Positions 12,308 through 22,633 of a DNA stretch of 64,000 bases are shown here, one piece after another (the first letter of the stretch is position 1; each line of letters opens with the position of its first letter). Source of the stretch: Laburnicola sp. R22_1 (taxonomy: Eukaryota; Ascomycota; Dothideomycetes; Pleosporales; Didymosphaeriaceae); the NCBI GenBank assembly GCA_014281115.1, contig JACONQ010000002.1:2914001-2978000 (forward strand). Direction: 5' to 3'. Below the pieces are notes generated by a model. The model was not told the origin of the DNA. It was given only the letters and a program-made list of their open reading frames with translations, and ran no database searches. A program made the position numbers and the translations under genes.

Positions 12308-14167
12308 TTATAATATATTAGACTACTAAGCTAGTTAGACTACTAAGCTAGTTAGTTATTCTTAGCCATAATAACTTAAGATTCCCTATTAGTATTATTA
12401 CTACTAATACTATCTAAAAATATCTCTGTAAGTATAATATTTAATTTAGAATATAACTCTTTAGTCTTCTAATAGATCTTTATATTATGCCTAGTCCCTC
12501 TATACTTACTATATTAGTATTGTGTTAAAGGTGCCTCTCTAGAGGTACTACTACTACGCGCTTTCTTAGATAAATTTGCCCTTATAGATAGACTTATAGC
12601 TACCTAATTTATTGCCTATCTAAAGTCTAAGGTACCTTCTTACTAGATTCGCTTCCTTTTACGCAATTTTTACTTAGTTAATACCTTTATTTGCTTACGC
12701 AGTTTTATAATCTAGCTTATTATTAATATATTTTAGTGTGTAAAAGTCTTAGCACTCTTTATAAGCTACGTAAGCCTATTAGGGATAATAGTAGGTAATT
12801 TCTTAATAAATTTTATTACTAATTTTATCTAGGACCTAAGTTTAGCTACGTTACTTAGGATTTTAGACTACTAGGATGCCTTAAGAAGGGGTTATTCTAG
12901 TGGGGTACGTAATCGCATATCTAGGTAATCTAGCACTACACCTAGACTTAATAGAATAAGGCTAAATATCTTAAAAGCCTTTTTATAGTTTTATAGTATA
13001 AGTATATTAAAAAATATATTGTAAAAGGCTAGAAGAAAGCCCTCTTTATTAATATAGTAGACGCGTTTCTTTACTAAGTCTTAAACGTATTAGAAGTACT
13101 TTAGCTTTAGTAGTACAAAATAAACTATATTAAGTAGCTAGAGAATATGCAATAAATGCGCTAGTATACAGAGTGTTAGGATCTTCTATTCTAAATAGTA
13201 GTTCTTAAAATTCTAGGATTAGTAGCTCTTATAGCTATTTAGAATTAGCAGCCTCTATAACTCTACCTAGCGCGCCTTTATATATATATGTTAAAGTGCT
13301 TTAACTACGTAACTCTAAGTTTGTTATTTATCTAGCTATTATTAAAAATAGATAGCTTCTAATTATGGGAAATATTAGCCTCCTTATACTACGCTAAGAT
13401 ATAGACTCGCTCTTTATAAATAATAAATAGTAGGGCAGTATATTTAGCAGCGTAAATACTTTAGATAACTATTACCTACTTCTAATTGCCTAGTTAAACT
13501 ATTATTAGTTAAGCACATCTTTCTAAACCTGTTATAACTTTTACTAAGCTAATAACTCCTATCTAGAAGCCTATCTTATTAAAGTTATAGACATTCTTAT
13601 CTAGCACACTATAGTTGGCTTTTATATTTTCTATAAGCTAAAACTACATATTTATTACCTCTAGATCCTTCTATTATATTCTCTATTAATCTTTTGCTTA
13701 ATTCTAGACTATTTTTAGCTTAGGCGTACGCAATATAAAGTGTTTATTCTAATTTACACCTATAGGGCCTCTATATCTAATAGCTAGTAGTTTATTAGCT
13801 ATATCTTTTATTTTATAATACTAGGGCGCAAATTCTTATAAATTAAGATTAAGAATATATTAGATAAGCGTCTACTCTTTAGTTATAGTAAGAAGGCCTA
13901 TATTAGGATAGGTATTTACTCTAGGTTAAATTCTATTATATTGATTAGTAAGGGTAGATCTTAAAATATTATACGTGTTGGCGATGCGTCGCAGGCTTAA
14001 AAATTGCTTTTCTTAATAGGCTTAAAGGGTAAGATTAACTTTGCCTTCTTAATTAGATAATAATGCGTTGTGTTGTTAAGACATTATTGGAAAAGTGTGG
14101 TGGTAATAATCTTAGCAAAACTAACCAGCTTAGTAGTCTAACTAGCTCGGTGGTCTAATACGTTATA
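12308..14167 (-). mobile_element. pogo/Fot1-like (Tc1/mariner superfamily) DNA transposon, RIP-inactivated
   Basis: The ends are terminal inverted repeats of roughly 70 bp. The left end (12,308-12,380) contains gagactactaagctagttag-like text, and the reverse complement of the right end (14,095-14,167) contains gagctagttagactactaag. Between them the minus strand encodes a decayed DDE transposase (separate entry). The size (~1.9 kb) fits Fot1-type elements. The exact TA target duplication cannot be fixed because the outermost bases are RIP-altered. It lies between the Gypsy LTR and the 3' part of a second Gypsy copy, so it probably inserted into that copy. Confidence 0.7.
12960..13960 (-). pseudogene. 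pogo/Fot1-like DDE transposase remnant
   Basis: Translation of the minus strand gives a colinear match to the DDE transposase pattern of the Fot1/pogo family. N-F-N-K-I-G-F stands where the family has N-F-D-E-T-G-F, followed by G-V-I-S, then I-I-Y-K-E-R-V, L-K-H-F-N, L-L-I-L-N-S-Y-K-S-Y (family L-L-I-L-D-G-H-x-S-H), then I-L-T-L-C-I-L-A-H (family C-x-P-P-H). Two catalytic Asp positions have become Asn, and Gln/Trp positions are stops, all G-to-A or C-to-T. The enzyme would cut and paste the element; this copy cannot. The assignment rests on remembered family motifs. Confidence 0.7.
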
Positions 14168-14189
14168 AGTAATACTTTTACTTTTTTTA

Positions 14190-16260
14190 TAAGGCGCGCT
14201 ATCTTACTTACTAAGCGCGCTATCTTATACTTATAAGATACTTAGACCTACTAAATTTAGGTACCCTACTACGCCTAACTATTAACTTATTAAGTATTTC
14301 TTTTTATTTTTTCTTACTTTCTTTATAATAGACGCCCCTTATAAATTACTTAGCTACTTAGAAAATCTAAATACTAAGTCGCCCTAGCGCTAACTTTACT
14401 ACGTAGCTCTATTTAGTTTGCCTTAATTTTTTACTACTCTACCTTACTAAGTAGCCTTATATACTTTACCTTAATCTTTTACTACTTTAAACCTTAGTTA
14501 AGCTTATATTTAAACTAGAGTAGCACTAGTTATAGGAACCTACTCCCTTTACTATAACTACCTTAGCTCTTACCTATTACTTATTAAGTATTTAGCTAAG
14601 CAACTAATTACTAGGCTATTAATATTGCCTAGCTACCTTCTAGTTTAGCTTATTAATAGATTATAGTTAAATATTTTTATTATAATTCTACTTCTACCTT
14701 AAACTTACTAGTAGTTAGCCTTTAAATCTAATAACTCTATGCTATTATCCCCTAAGAGTCCTAAGATTAACGCATATTAGGCAACTTTAACTACTTTTTT
14801 TAATAATAGAGACTTTAAAGCAGAGCCTAAGTCTAATTACTATAGCTAACTGCTTTTTACTATTTTTTCCTAGCTATTACTAGAATAGCTAGATAAGCTA
14901 AAAGATGCCTAATTTAGTAAGGACTATAGTAATTACACTAAAGAAGAGGCGCTTAATAAGAATTATTTTTATAAACTTAGTATTACTTACTATAATAATA
15001 GCCTAGAAGGTAATAACACTACCTATTATAATAATAGATTAGAAGATAATAAGTCTGCCTATTATAATAATCTCTCTAATAATAACCCTAAATTTACTAA
15101 TCTAATTAATCCTAAGTCTAACTCTCTATAGGAAGAATGCTTAGGTAATAAATTTAATAGTAAACTACCTAATAAAATCTTCTAGAACGCTAATAATTAG
15201 AAGCTGCCTCCTAACTATTAGCTCTTACTTTAATCTACTAGTTACCTAACTTATTCTACCCTTAGAGGCATCCTAAGCTACTAAAATAGGTAGCCTAATT
15301 TACTACTAGTTAAGTAGCTTCTTAGCTAGCCTACTATATATAGGCACCTATTACTTTTAGCGCTCTTACTCCTAGCTATTTTCTTTTTAGCTAGCTTACT
15401 ACTAATTTAGTAGCTATTTAGCTATTATATATATATAGGGCACCTATAGCTTTTAGCACCTTTACTTCTAGATATTCCTACTACTACTAGTAGTCCCTAT
15501 AGCTTTAGGAGCTACCTTACCCTAATTAAAAACTATATAGTTAGGTTAATACTTTTTTTAATACTCTCCTATAGTACTAGAAAATATTATATAATATAAT
15601 TGCGCTCGCGCATAATAAACTAACTAGAAAATGTTTAGCTAGCTATATTTTTATATAGTATTAAAGCTAAGAATGCGTTTTATTAGTAAAATACTAAACA
15701 CTAAGATATAGTTTTTACTATATTTTTCTACTAATTTACTAATTTACTCTTAATAACTTTTCTTAATATCTCTACTAAATAGTAACTAAATTAAAACCTA
15801 AGACTACTATTAGAACTATAGAGGCTTATTATCCCTACTGCAACTCTTTTTAGCCCTAAAATAGTGCTAGTTATATTAAAAATCTGCTAAAACACCCTAT
15901 TTTTATATACTTTCCTTTCTATTTTTAAACTTTAAAAAGGAGATTATATAATAGTACTTACTAGCCTCTCTACTAAGCACGCCCTATTACTTCTTTTTAC
16001 ACCCTATTTCTCCCTATTTATGTCTTTTACTTTTCTAAAGGCGCCTTTTTTAGTTAGTTTTAGCGTAGTAGTTAGTGTAGACCTATACTCTATACTAATA
16101 TCTATATAAAAAAGGGCCCTTTATATCTCTTTTTTATCTACTATCTTAGAATAGTATTAATTTAACTAGCACTTTTAACTATTCTAGCTGTCCCTAATAT
16201 GTTAGCCCTATAAGGCTGTATACCACCCTTATAATAGTAAGATAGTTTATTCCTTTTTTA
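14190..16260 (+). mobile_element. 3' part of a second, heavily RIP-mutated Gypsy copy
   Basis: About 15,340-15,946 aligns with 10,500-11,081 of the first Gypsy element: shared ccctaaaatagtgctagtta, tttttatatactttcc and a polypurine run before the LTR. From 15,947 it aligns with the LTR. Upstream, 14,190-15,340 is very AT-rich and I could not assign it to gag or pol with confidence. The copy is much more eroded than the first. Its pol region is missing or replaced by the pogo insertion. Confidence 0.65.
15947..16260 (+). repeat. Truncated/decayed Gypsy LTR
   Basis: Starts with tataatagt where the intact LTR has tgtaatagt, directly after an aaaaaggaga purine tract. It follows the LTR consensus through ttagccctataaggctgt near 16,210, then diverges. 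This is the third LTR of the family in the window. It lacks the 84-bp unit array. Confidence 0.65.
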
Positions 16261-16549
16261 AATATCTATACATCTATTAAGATATAGACCTTGCTTTTAG
16301 TAGAATAGAGCTTTACTCTTAGCTAAACGCGTATCCTACTATCGCTAAACTACTTCTCTTTAATCTAACTGCTAAGAGTAAATAGGCTTCTAAGAAGGAT
16401 CTTATTAATATTCTCGAGATAATTAATAAAAATCTTATTTATATGCTAATAAGTCGCCTAACAAAATATAACGTTTAGATTAATTACCTAGTTAGTAAAA
16501 TTATTCTTAAATTTTAAGTTGTTAAATACTATGTACTAGCTTCTAAGGT

Positions 16550-16932
16550 ATTAAAGATCTTTATTATGTAGAGATTCTAACTAAGATTAAGTCTACACTA
16601 TATATAAAGAGGAGTAAAATAGAAGACACTATAATCTAGTACCTAGCATATAGTAGTAGTAACAAAATATATATAAAATAATAATAATTTTATTATTAGC
16701 GTTCTATATAATAGCATTATTAATAGTAGTTAATAAATAGTCTACTATCTAGCATAACTAAGTTATATATTATCTCTTAACTAGTAAACTATTAGAGAGC
16801 TATAGTAGAGCGTAGAGTTATAACTATAGTTTGCTATATATATATTATATAAGTCTGTCTCTTATAGTATCTATAACGTCTAAAAATTCTTCCCCTTTAA
16901 TATATATAATACTAAGTCTTTTAAATTTAACT
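16550..16932 (-). repeat. Right arm of the ~370-bp inverted repeat
   Basis: Reverse complement of 1,370-1,733 (see that entry). It ends at 16,932, about 12 bases before base composition switches abruptly from AT-rich to GC-richer at ~16,944. The right arm therefore marks the edge of the RIP-affected block. Confidence 0.75.
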
Positions 16933-16972
16933 ACCTTAAACAATCCGACGGCATTTTGGCTGCCGATTTGGG

Positions 16973-17311
16973 GTGCCCGTGCTGCCGTTTTCTGACGCTG
17001 ACTTGCCACTAAACCTCCCTACCCTACTCATGCGCCGGACAGCTCGGGCGCACGTGCTCTCCGGATTACCCACTTCAGCTAACGTAGTCGCGCTTCTACA
17101 CCCCAACTTCGAGGAAGCTCAGCAGCAGAGCTCTCAGCACGCTGTCACAATCCAACGGCGCCTAGATCACATTACATCCTGCGTTTCAAAACACCACGCG
17201 CTCTCCTTTCCCTCGCACGGATACCTCATCGCCATCGCCATGGCACTCTCGTCCGGGCTCTCGCCCAAGCGGCGGATTGCGGCACCCCTGCTGCTAGGAA
17301 CGCGAGGTTAG
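16973..17311 (+). other. Unassigned 112-codon open frame at the edge of the GC-richer island
   Basis: An ATG-started open frame lies just inside the compositional boundary. I recognise no domain, signal peptide or membrane segment. It precedes the decayed DUF3435 gene by ~220 bases and may be its upstream region or an old exon. Codon content is unremarkable. Low confidence that it is a gene. Confidence 0.2.
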
Positions 17312-17532
17312 GGCGCAGCTCTCGACACTACTTGCTATTCTTGTCACTAGCAGCATGCTGACCCAAGGCGAGGCCGCCCTATTGGCGGCGTACTTAAAGC
17401 GGTTTCCTCGCCCTTCACAGAACCACTAGCAAGAACCGCCTCTTCTCTCGCTCATATACTCAACTAGCCGCCCTACCTATCATCCGATGCCTATCATCCG
17501 ATACGCCCATGCACCCCCCGCACCAACGCAAC

Positions 17533-19971
17533 ATGCGACGCTGTCTACCCAGCGACGATTCCTCCAACGGGAGCGAATATACCAAGTCTAATGCTAACAG
17601 CAGTGTCACGTCAGACACAGACCTTACAGATGACAAAACGTGCAGTAACAAGAATGGCAAGCAAGGCGAAGAGGTAGAGGACTAAGCATGGCTCTTTGCT
17701 AATAAGAATTATCCGCCTAAGCACTACACTAGTATGCTGGAAACGTTTGACAAAAGAGAGTACACCAAGGAGGACTATAAGGAGAGCAGTACCCGTCTAC
17801 TAGATTGTATCGAAGACTAATAGAACTAGTAAGTCACACGCTCCTACTCTTTGGACTAAGAAATGCGATGCTAACACGAGATAGATGCTGGACCTACCTA
17901 GGAAGAATAGACCTCCGCTCCTATACGACCGTGTCTGTCCGCACCCTATACACCTTCTTCAACTGGCTACTCGATTAGCGTCAAGGAAAGGGAGGTCGGA
18001 AACGCTGGGGTATTAAGTTCGCCAGCTCCCTTAGGACATACTGGAAGGTGTACCGCCTCGTATACGAGAGAGCAATAAGTCTTAAGCTGGATGGGAAGAT
18101 GAACCGGAGCATGCATAAGGTCTGTCCTGCCTCTTATTGCATACCTTCTTCACCCTATAGCACGTCTAAGCTGTATCGCAGGTGTTACGAAAGCTAGCCA
18201 AAAAGCACGGCTTAAAGAAGATAGGCCGAGACAAGGCCTGTATGTACGTAGAGGACCTCACTTGAGTCCTAGAGACAAATCTTGTAACAACTGAAAAGCG
18301 ATATTCCCACAGACGCTATTAGATACAAACCCAAATCTACCTACAACTTAGTAGTTTCACGGCAAATCGGCCAAAAGCTCTTCTTAGCCTCTGCTATCAG
18401 CATGTCCAGGTTACGCTGCTCCGGGATCCAGAGGATGGGCCTTATTGGGTGTTACTTAAGCTAACCTTTGAATTCACAAAAGAGTTCCTTAAGATTAAGG
18501 ATATACAAGTTTTTTTCGTCTAACATCCATTCGTCTTATAAAGATACTAATAATTTGGTTAGGAACACTTTCCCTATTCCTGAAGTTATCCATAACAAGA
18601 CCCTCACCTTTAGCCCCCACGTGTTCCTGCTCAGGATGCTCTTCCACAATAGGGCGTTTGCTGCATACAATCTAACATCTCTAGAAGAGCTAAGCAGGCT
18701 CTCTATCTCACCAGAGCGCAATAAGCTCCTATTGCGTCTCAATCAAAAACTGGATAACATTCCCGTCTTCCGCATAGCGGAGAGGAGTCCAGAAGGCTGG
18801 GTTATCTCTAAAGATAAATGTCTCCCAGACTCTACGTTGCGGCCTTGGATTAAAACCCTTGGGGAAATCACAGGTTTTGCACAGGTCACCCAGCCCTATT
18901 CACTTCGCTATGCTAGAGGCAAGGCATTTAACAAGAATAGTAACATCAGCCTTAGCTACTAGTCCTAGCAGATCTCAAACTAACGTATGTATAGGCAACG
19001 TTAGCGAGGCCATGCAAAACCTAATAATAGGACATGCCAATATACGGACGTTCTTGAAACACTACCTGTCGCGATGTGTCACAGTAGATACACAGGCGGT
19101 CGTGCGAGGCATACAACCCCAGGACGCGCTAATGCGAGCAGCTTGCATAATGAGTCGATCAATCGATGCCCAAAGGCCAAGGAGCCTCACACCGGAGCAA
19201 TCTGCATCAGTAAACAATGATCCTATCGTTCGCTCGCTGCTAGCGCAACGGGAGCGACTCAAACGTAGCCTTGGAAACGCAACAAGACATCCACACTACC
19301 AAGCGCTTAACCGCAAGATCAACCAGACAAGGCAGCAATTGCGGCATGCTCTTCTTCGGGAGATTAAAGAGCGCTGGGAGTACGAGCAACCCGTGCGCGA
19401 TGTTGAGCAACAGCTTGCTGGCGTCGAAGCCAAAGACGTTGCGGCTGCGGCGATGTCTTGTGACGCTATGCTCCCAACCCAGAAGGCATTGGTTGACGCC
19501 GTCCTGACCCAGCCAGGAACTTCCTTACAAGAGGAGGTCAGCCGGCGTAACAGGGCTATCTGTGCTGTTATGGACTACTGTGGGATCGAAGAAGGTGGAA
19601 TGTCCTCTTCTCGGCGAAAGCGATATAGCAGTCGTGTCGAATCGCCTCCCAACAGTCAAGGAGATGCACAACTCAAGGCCCGCGAAGAAGCACTAGAAGC
19701 AGCCAAGGTGTCAGTGTACAAAGAGAAGAGGCCGACAGTATGCTTTGTTTGTTTAGGCAATGAAAACCTGCCTACGGAAAACCGCGTTCACTCATTTTGC
19801 ACCCCTGGCGATCTCACGAAACATTTTCAAAGGAAACACCTCGCGAAGATCAACGAAGGAGAATCTGTCAGATGCAACCTCTGCCAGACTGACCTAGTCC
19901 ACAAGATGCATTCGCAACGACATGCTTCTGATGTCCATGGTACCGTTTCACAGAGCGCTATTCAACCCTAG
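17533..19971 (+). pseudogene. DUF3435 / tyrosine-recombinase-like protein with C2H2 tail, decayed
   Basis: The start is taken at the ATG at 17,533 (M-R-R-C-L-P-S-D-D-S-S-N), which gives an acidic N-terminus. Central parts are readable in shifting frames (for example S-V-R-T-L-Y-T-F-F-N-W-L near 17,930). From 18,568 the frame is open: Y-S-L-R-Y-A-R-G at ~18,895 and, after an intron, I-I-G-H-A-N-I-R-T-F-L-K-H-Y-L at ~19,028. These fit the Arg, the Gly-His and the Tyr nucleophile of the tyrosine-recombinase fold. The C-terminus has two C2H2-like fingers (C-F-V-C ... H-F-Q-R-K-H; C-N-L-C ... H). Stops and frameshifts between 17,680 and 18,480 kill it. DUF3435 includes the Starship 'captain' recombinases, but members with this C2H2 tail are often annotated only as FluG-domain/C2H2 proteins, so mobility is inference. 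Confidence 0.7.
18940..18994 (+). other. 55-nt GT-AG intron in the DUF3435-like gene
   Basis: The frame ending at 18,962 and the frame open to 19,971 join exactly in register if 18,940-18,994 is removed. The donor is gtaaca, a branch-like ctaac lies at 18,980-18,984, and the acceptor tatag ends at 18,994. Length, branch distance (~10 nt) and motif agree with filamentous-fungal introns, and the spliced residues continue the family sequence (A-F-N-K-N then N-V-S-E-A-M-Q-N). The apparent frame break here is therefore splicing rather than damage. Confidence 0.75.
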
Positions 19972-20765
19972 ACTCCTATGACTTTGGCGATGGACTAGCA
20001 CGAAGATAACTAGCATGCAATCTCTTATACCTATACTACTATATAATTCTGCGTTCCTTACATCTACAAGTGTTGCCTTTGTTTATGTCCACTTAGCAGT
20101 AAGCTTACTCTTTCCTCTACTTGTAAGGGGATAAAGCTCTGGCACCATAGGGCAAATTACGTTCACACTAAAATCCACCACATCTATGAGCGACCGTTAT
20201 CTCTAGTGATTGTTAAAATGGCCATGCCAATAGCAAAGTCTTAGCGGAAAGCGTCGTCAGCGGCGGTGTTACGGCGCCGAGCCGGCACTATTCCGGAGTA
20301 CCAATCGAAACTCGTCACGCAGCCAAGCAAGTCTGCTGGCTCCTGGTTAGTTGAAGAGCTCCAAGGTGCGGATGGCGTGGGTTGGTTTGGACTTTCTGAA
20401 GTGGTGGGATAGAATTATAAACATCGAGGAAAAGCTAGGCCGGAGTCCGAGGAGAGATCAAGTTCACGCGATCACGATGTTGAAGATTCTATCAAGAAAT
20501 GAATATTAAGGTACTCAGTATGCTGAGGAACAGGAAAATCCCGCAGCTCCCCATCCACTAATACTCATAGCTCTATGCCACGAGTGCAAATTCCATGCCA
20601 ATTCTAACGCAATATCCCTGCGTGCTCGCCCATTCTAACACTCATCCTAAACCTTATCCTCACTTGCGCTGCAATAGCGTAGCCATAAGCCAGTCTAAAC
20701 CATCATAAACTAAGACCATATCTAAGCAGCTCAAACGTACTCCCAAAGGACTAAGATGCCTAAAC
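19972..20765. other. Intergenic, no gene recognised
   Basis: No open frame with recognisable content. Composition is close to that of the neighbouring genes, with no tandem repeat or transposon signature that I could see. Confidence 0.5.
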
Positions 20766-20769
20766 CCCC

Positions 20770-21460
20770 ACGTTTCCTAGCTGACACATTTATATGCCTT
20801 CTAATTGAACCAAAATGACTTCATAGTTGCAATGACGTCAACATAGTTCTCCTCCTCATATTGCACCGCAATACCGGCTTAAGCCCTCTAACATGCAGCT
20901 CCACATTTCTCTTGTTAGCCGCGATGAACAGGAATGCCGCGCGGGCAAAGATACACATGCCTAGTTTTGAGGAAAAAGTTGTGGTTAATTTCCTCGTCTC
21001 CTTTAATAGTCTTTAGAGTGATGTGATCAATGCTCTACTCTCTAGACAATTCAACCTGGACTGTAATCCCGTCTAGGTATCCTTGCCTCTCAATCCAGTC
21101 ACTTAGCTCATTAATCTAGAAGAAACGGGCTTCGTGCCCAAGACGTTAGTACATGCCATAATCGAATCCCGATAATTTAGACCAAAACAGCGGGAAGATT
21201 CCAGGACGGCGCATATATTAAAGCAATCGCTCAAATATGTCAGGACTAGCGCCAATAAAATATAATCCGTCTTTTTCAGGTGTGCAGGTCCATGTTCCTA
21301 AGAAGAGAGCACGAAAATATTCAGACTCTAATGTCAGAGTACTAAGCAGTGTCTTAAACTTCCGTCCTCCAACATCGAGGGTTACAATGCCTAGGACAGT
21401 TTCCATTAGAGAGGATATAGTTCGGATCGCAGATTGTAGTTCGTTAGGGTCAGTATAGCC
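20770..21460 (-). pseudogene. BTB/POZ (T1/KCTD-like) domain protein remnant
   Basis: The minus strand from 21,406 reads I-V-T-L-D-V-G-G-R-K-F-K-T-L-L-S-T-L, then S-E-Y-F-R-A-L-F and G-A-S-P-D-I-F-E-R-L-L. This is the start of the T1-type BTB fold found in KCTD-like adaptors. Related coding text continues upstream in frame (E-L-Q-S-A-I-R-T-I-S-S-L) and downstream past the stop at 21,218 (R-R-P-G-I-F-P-L-F-W, I-N-E-L-S-D-W-I-E-R-Q-G-Y). Several TAG/TAA codons interrupt the downstream part. In intact relatives the domain mediates self-assembly or cullin-3 binding. No intact start-to-stop frame remains. Confidence 0.65.
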
Positions 21461-21469
21461 TTAAGAGAG

Positions 21470-22630
21470 ACTTTAACTTAATAAGATGCAATAGCGACGT
21501 TTGAGGCTCTAGTCACTTGCCTCTTTAGCAATGATGGACCCTTCGAGAGAAAAAGGTTAATAGTTAACAGCTTAAAGTCTGTAGTGCGAGCAGGCTTAAA
21601 TACTGTAACCCATAACGGATTTCTAATATATGCTATTTCTAATATTTGCCATCAATTAATTGTATAGATTGTTTTCTTCAGATTGCAGGTTTTGTATAGC
21701 GATTTGCCGCTTGCTATAAATTGCTATCATCTGCTCCACAATCTGTAGCTCTCGACGCCGTAAGTCTAGCTACGTGTACCCGAAGTGGCACGAGGCTATG
21801 TTGGAGGCTATTGTTCCGTTCATCGCGTTTTAGCATAAGCCTACCTTTTATGTTGCAAAGGCAGGAGTAGAAAATAAGATATAACTTCCCAATTAAGTGA
21901 GAACCTGTCGGCTTGAGGAGGAGTCTAAGAAGGAGAGAGGACTAGAGTTTATTAACTCTAGGGTCCGTGCACCAAGGTGGTGCCTTGACGTCAGCACGTT
22001 GCTATAGATAAGTACCAGGCAGAGCAAACGGACAATTTACAATCACAAGAGATAAGCGAGAAGTAAACGGAGACTTTGTTTACGTGCTGTTGCCACGGCG
22101 CTAACCAGTGTGACTCAGTTTAGGATATTCTCGCGTGATTGATTGAAACGCACATACTCTGCGGTTTCTCTCGAAGTAAGCGGAAGCAACTACACTCTCG
22201 TTTGTTTGTGCACATCTAAGTCTGCCTTTCACTTTTTTCGCGAGCTCTTCTTGGCTAGCTGCTCTACAGAAGCCGTCCACGCAATACTGTAGTTTCCTGC
22301 ATACACACACTCTCTTACCTGTCCCTCAACTCGCCACATCTACTTGCCCAACGGCTTCAACCTAATAACTCTGCTGCCTTGCCTTCGACTATTCTCTCGT
22401 TGAACCCCCGCGTTCTCGTGAGCTAGGACAGAGAACAACCTCCGTCTCCTAGCGACGCTGTCAACAGCGGCCCGTCCTCATCACCGACCAAATCAAGTCT
22501 CAGTCTTTTACCACGCCAAGAGACCGTAAGTTCCACGGCCTCTCTTCCTCACTCATACAAATCTCATCGGAAAACATCTAGTCAGCCAGCGATAAATACA
22601 TCCTTGTCTACCATCTACACGTACGAGAGC
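21470..22630. other. Intergenic and upstream region of the P450
   Basis: No convincing gene. 22,300-22,600 is pyrimidine- and CTC-rich, as is common in 5' leaders of filamentous fungi, and leads to the P450 start. A short open frame on the minus strand (22,101-22,310) has no recognisable content. Confidence 0.4.
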
Positions 22631-22633
22631 AGA

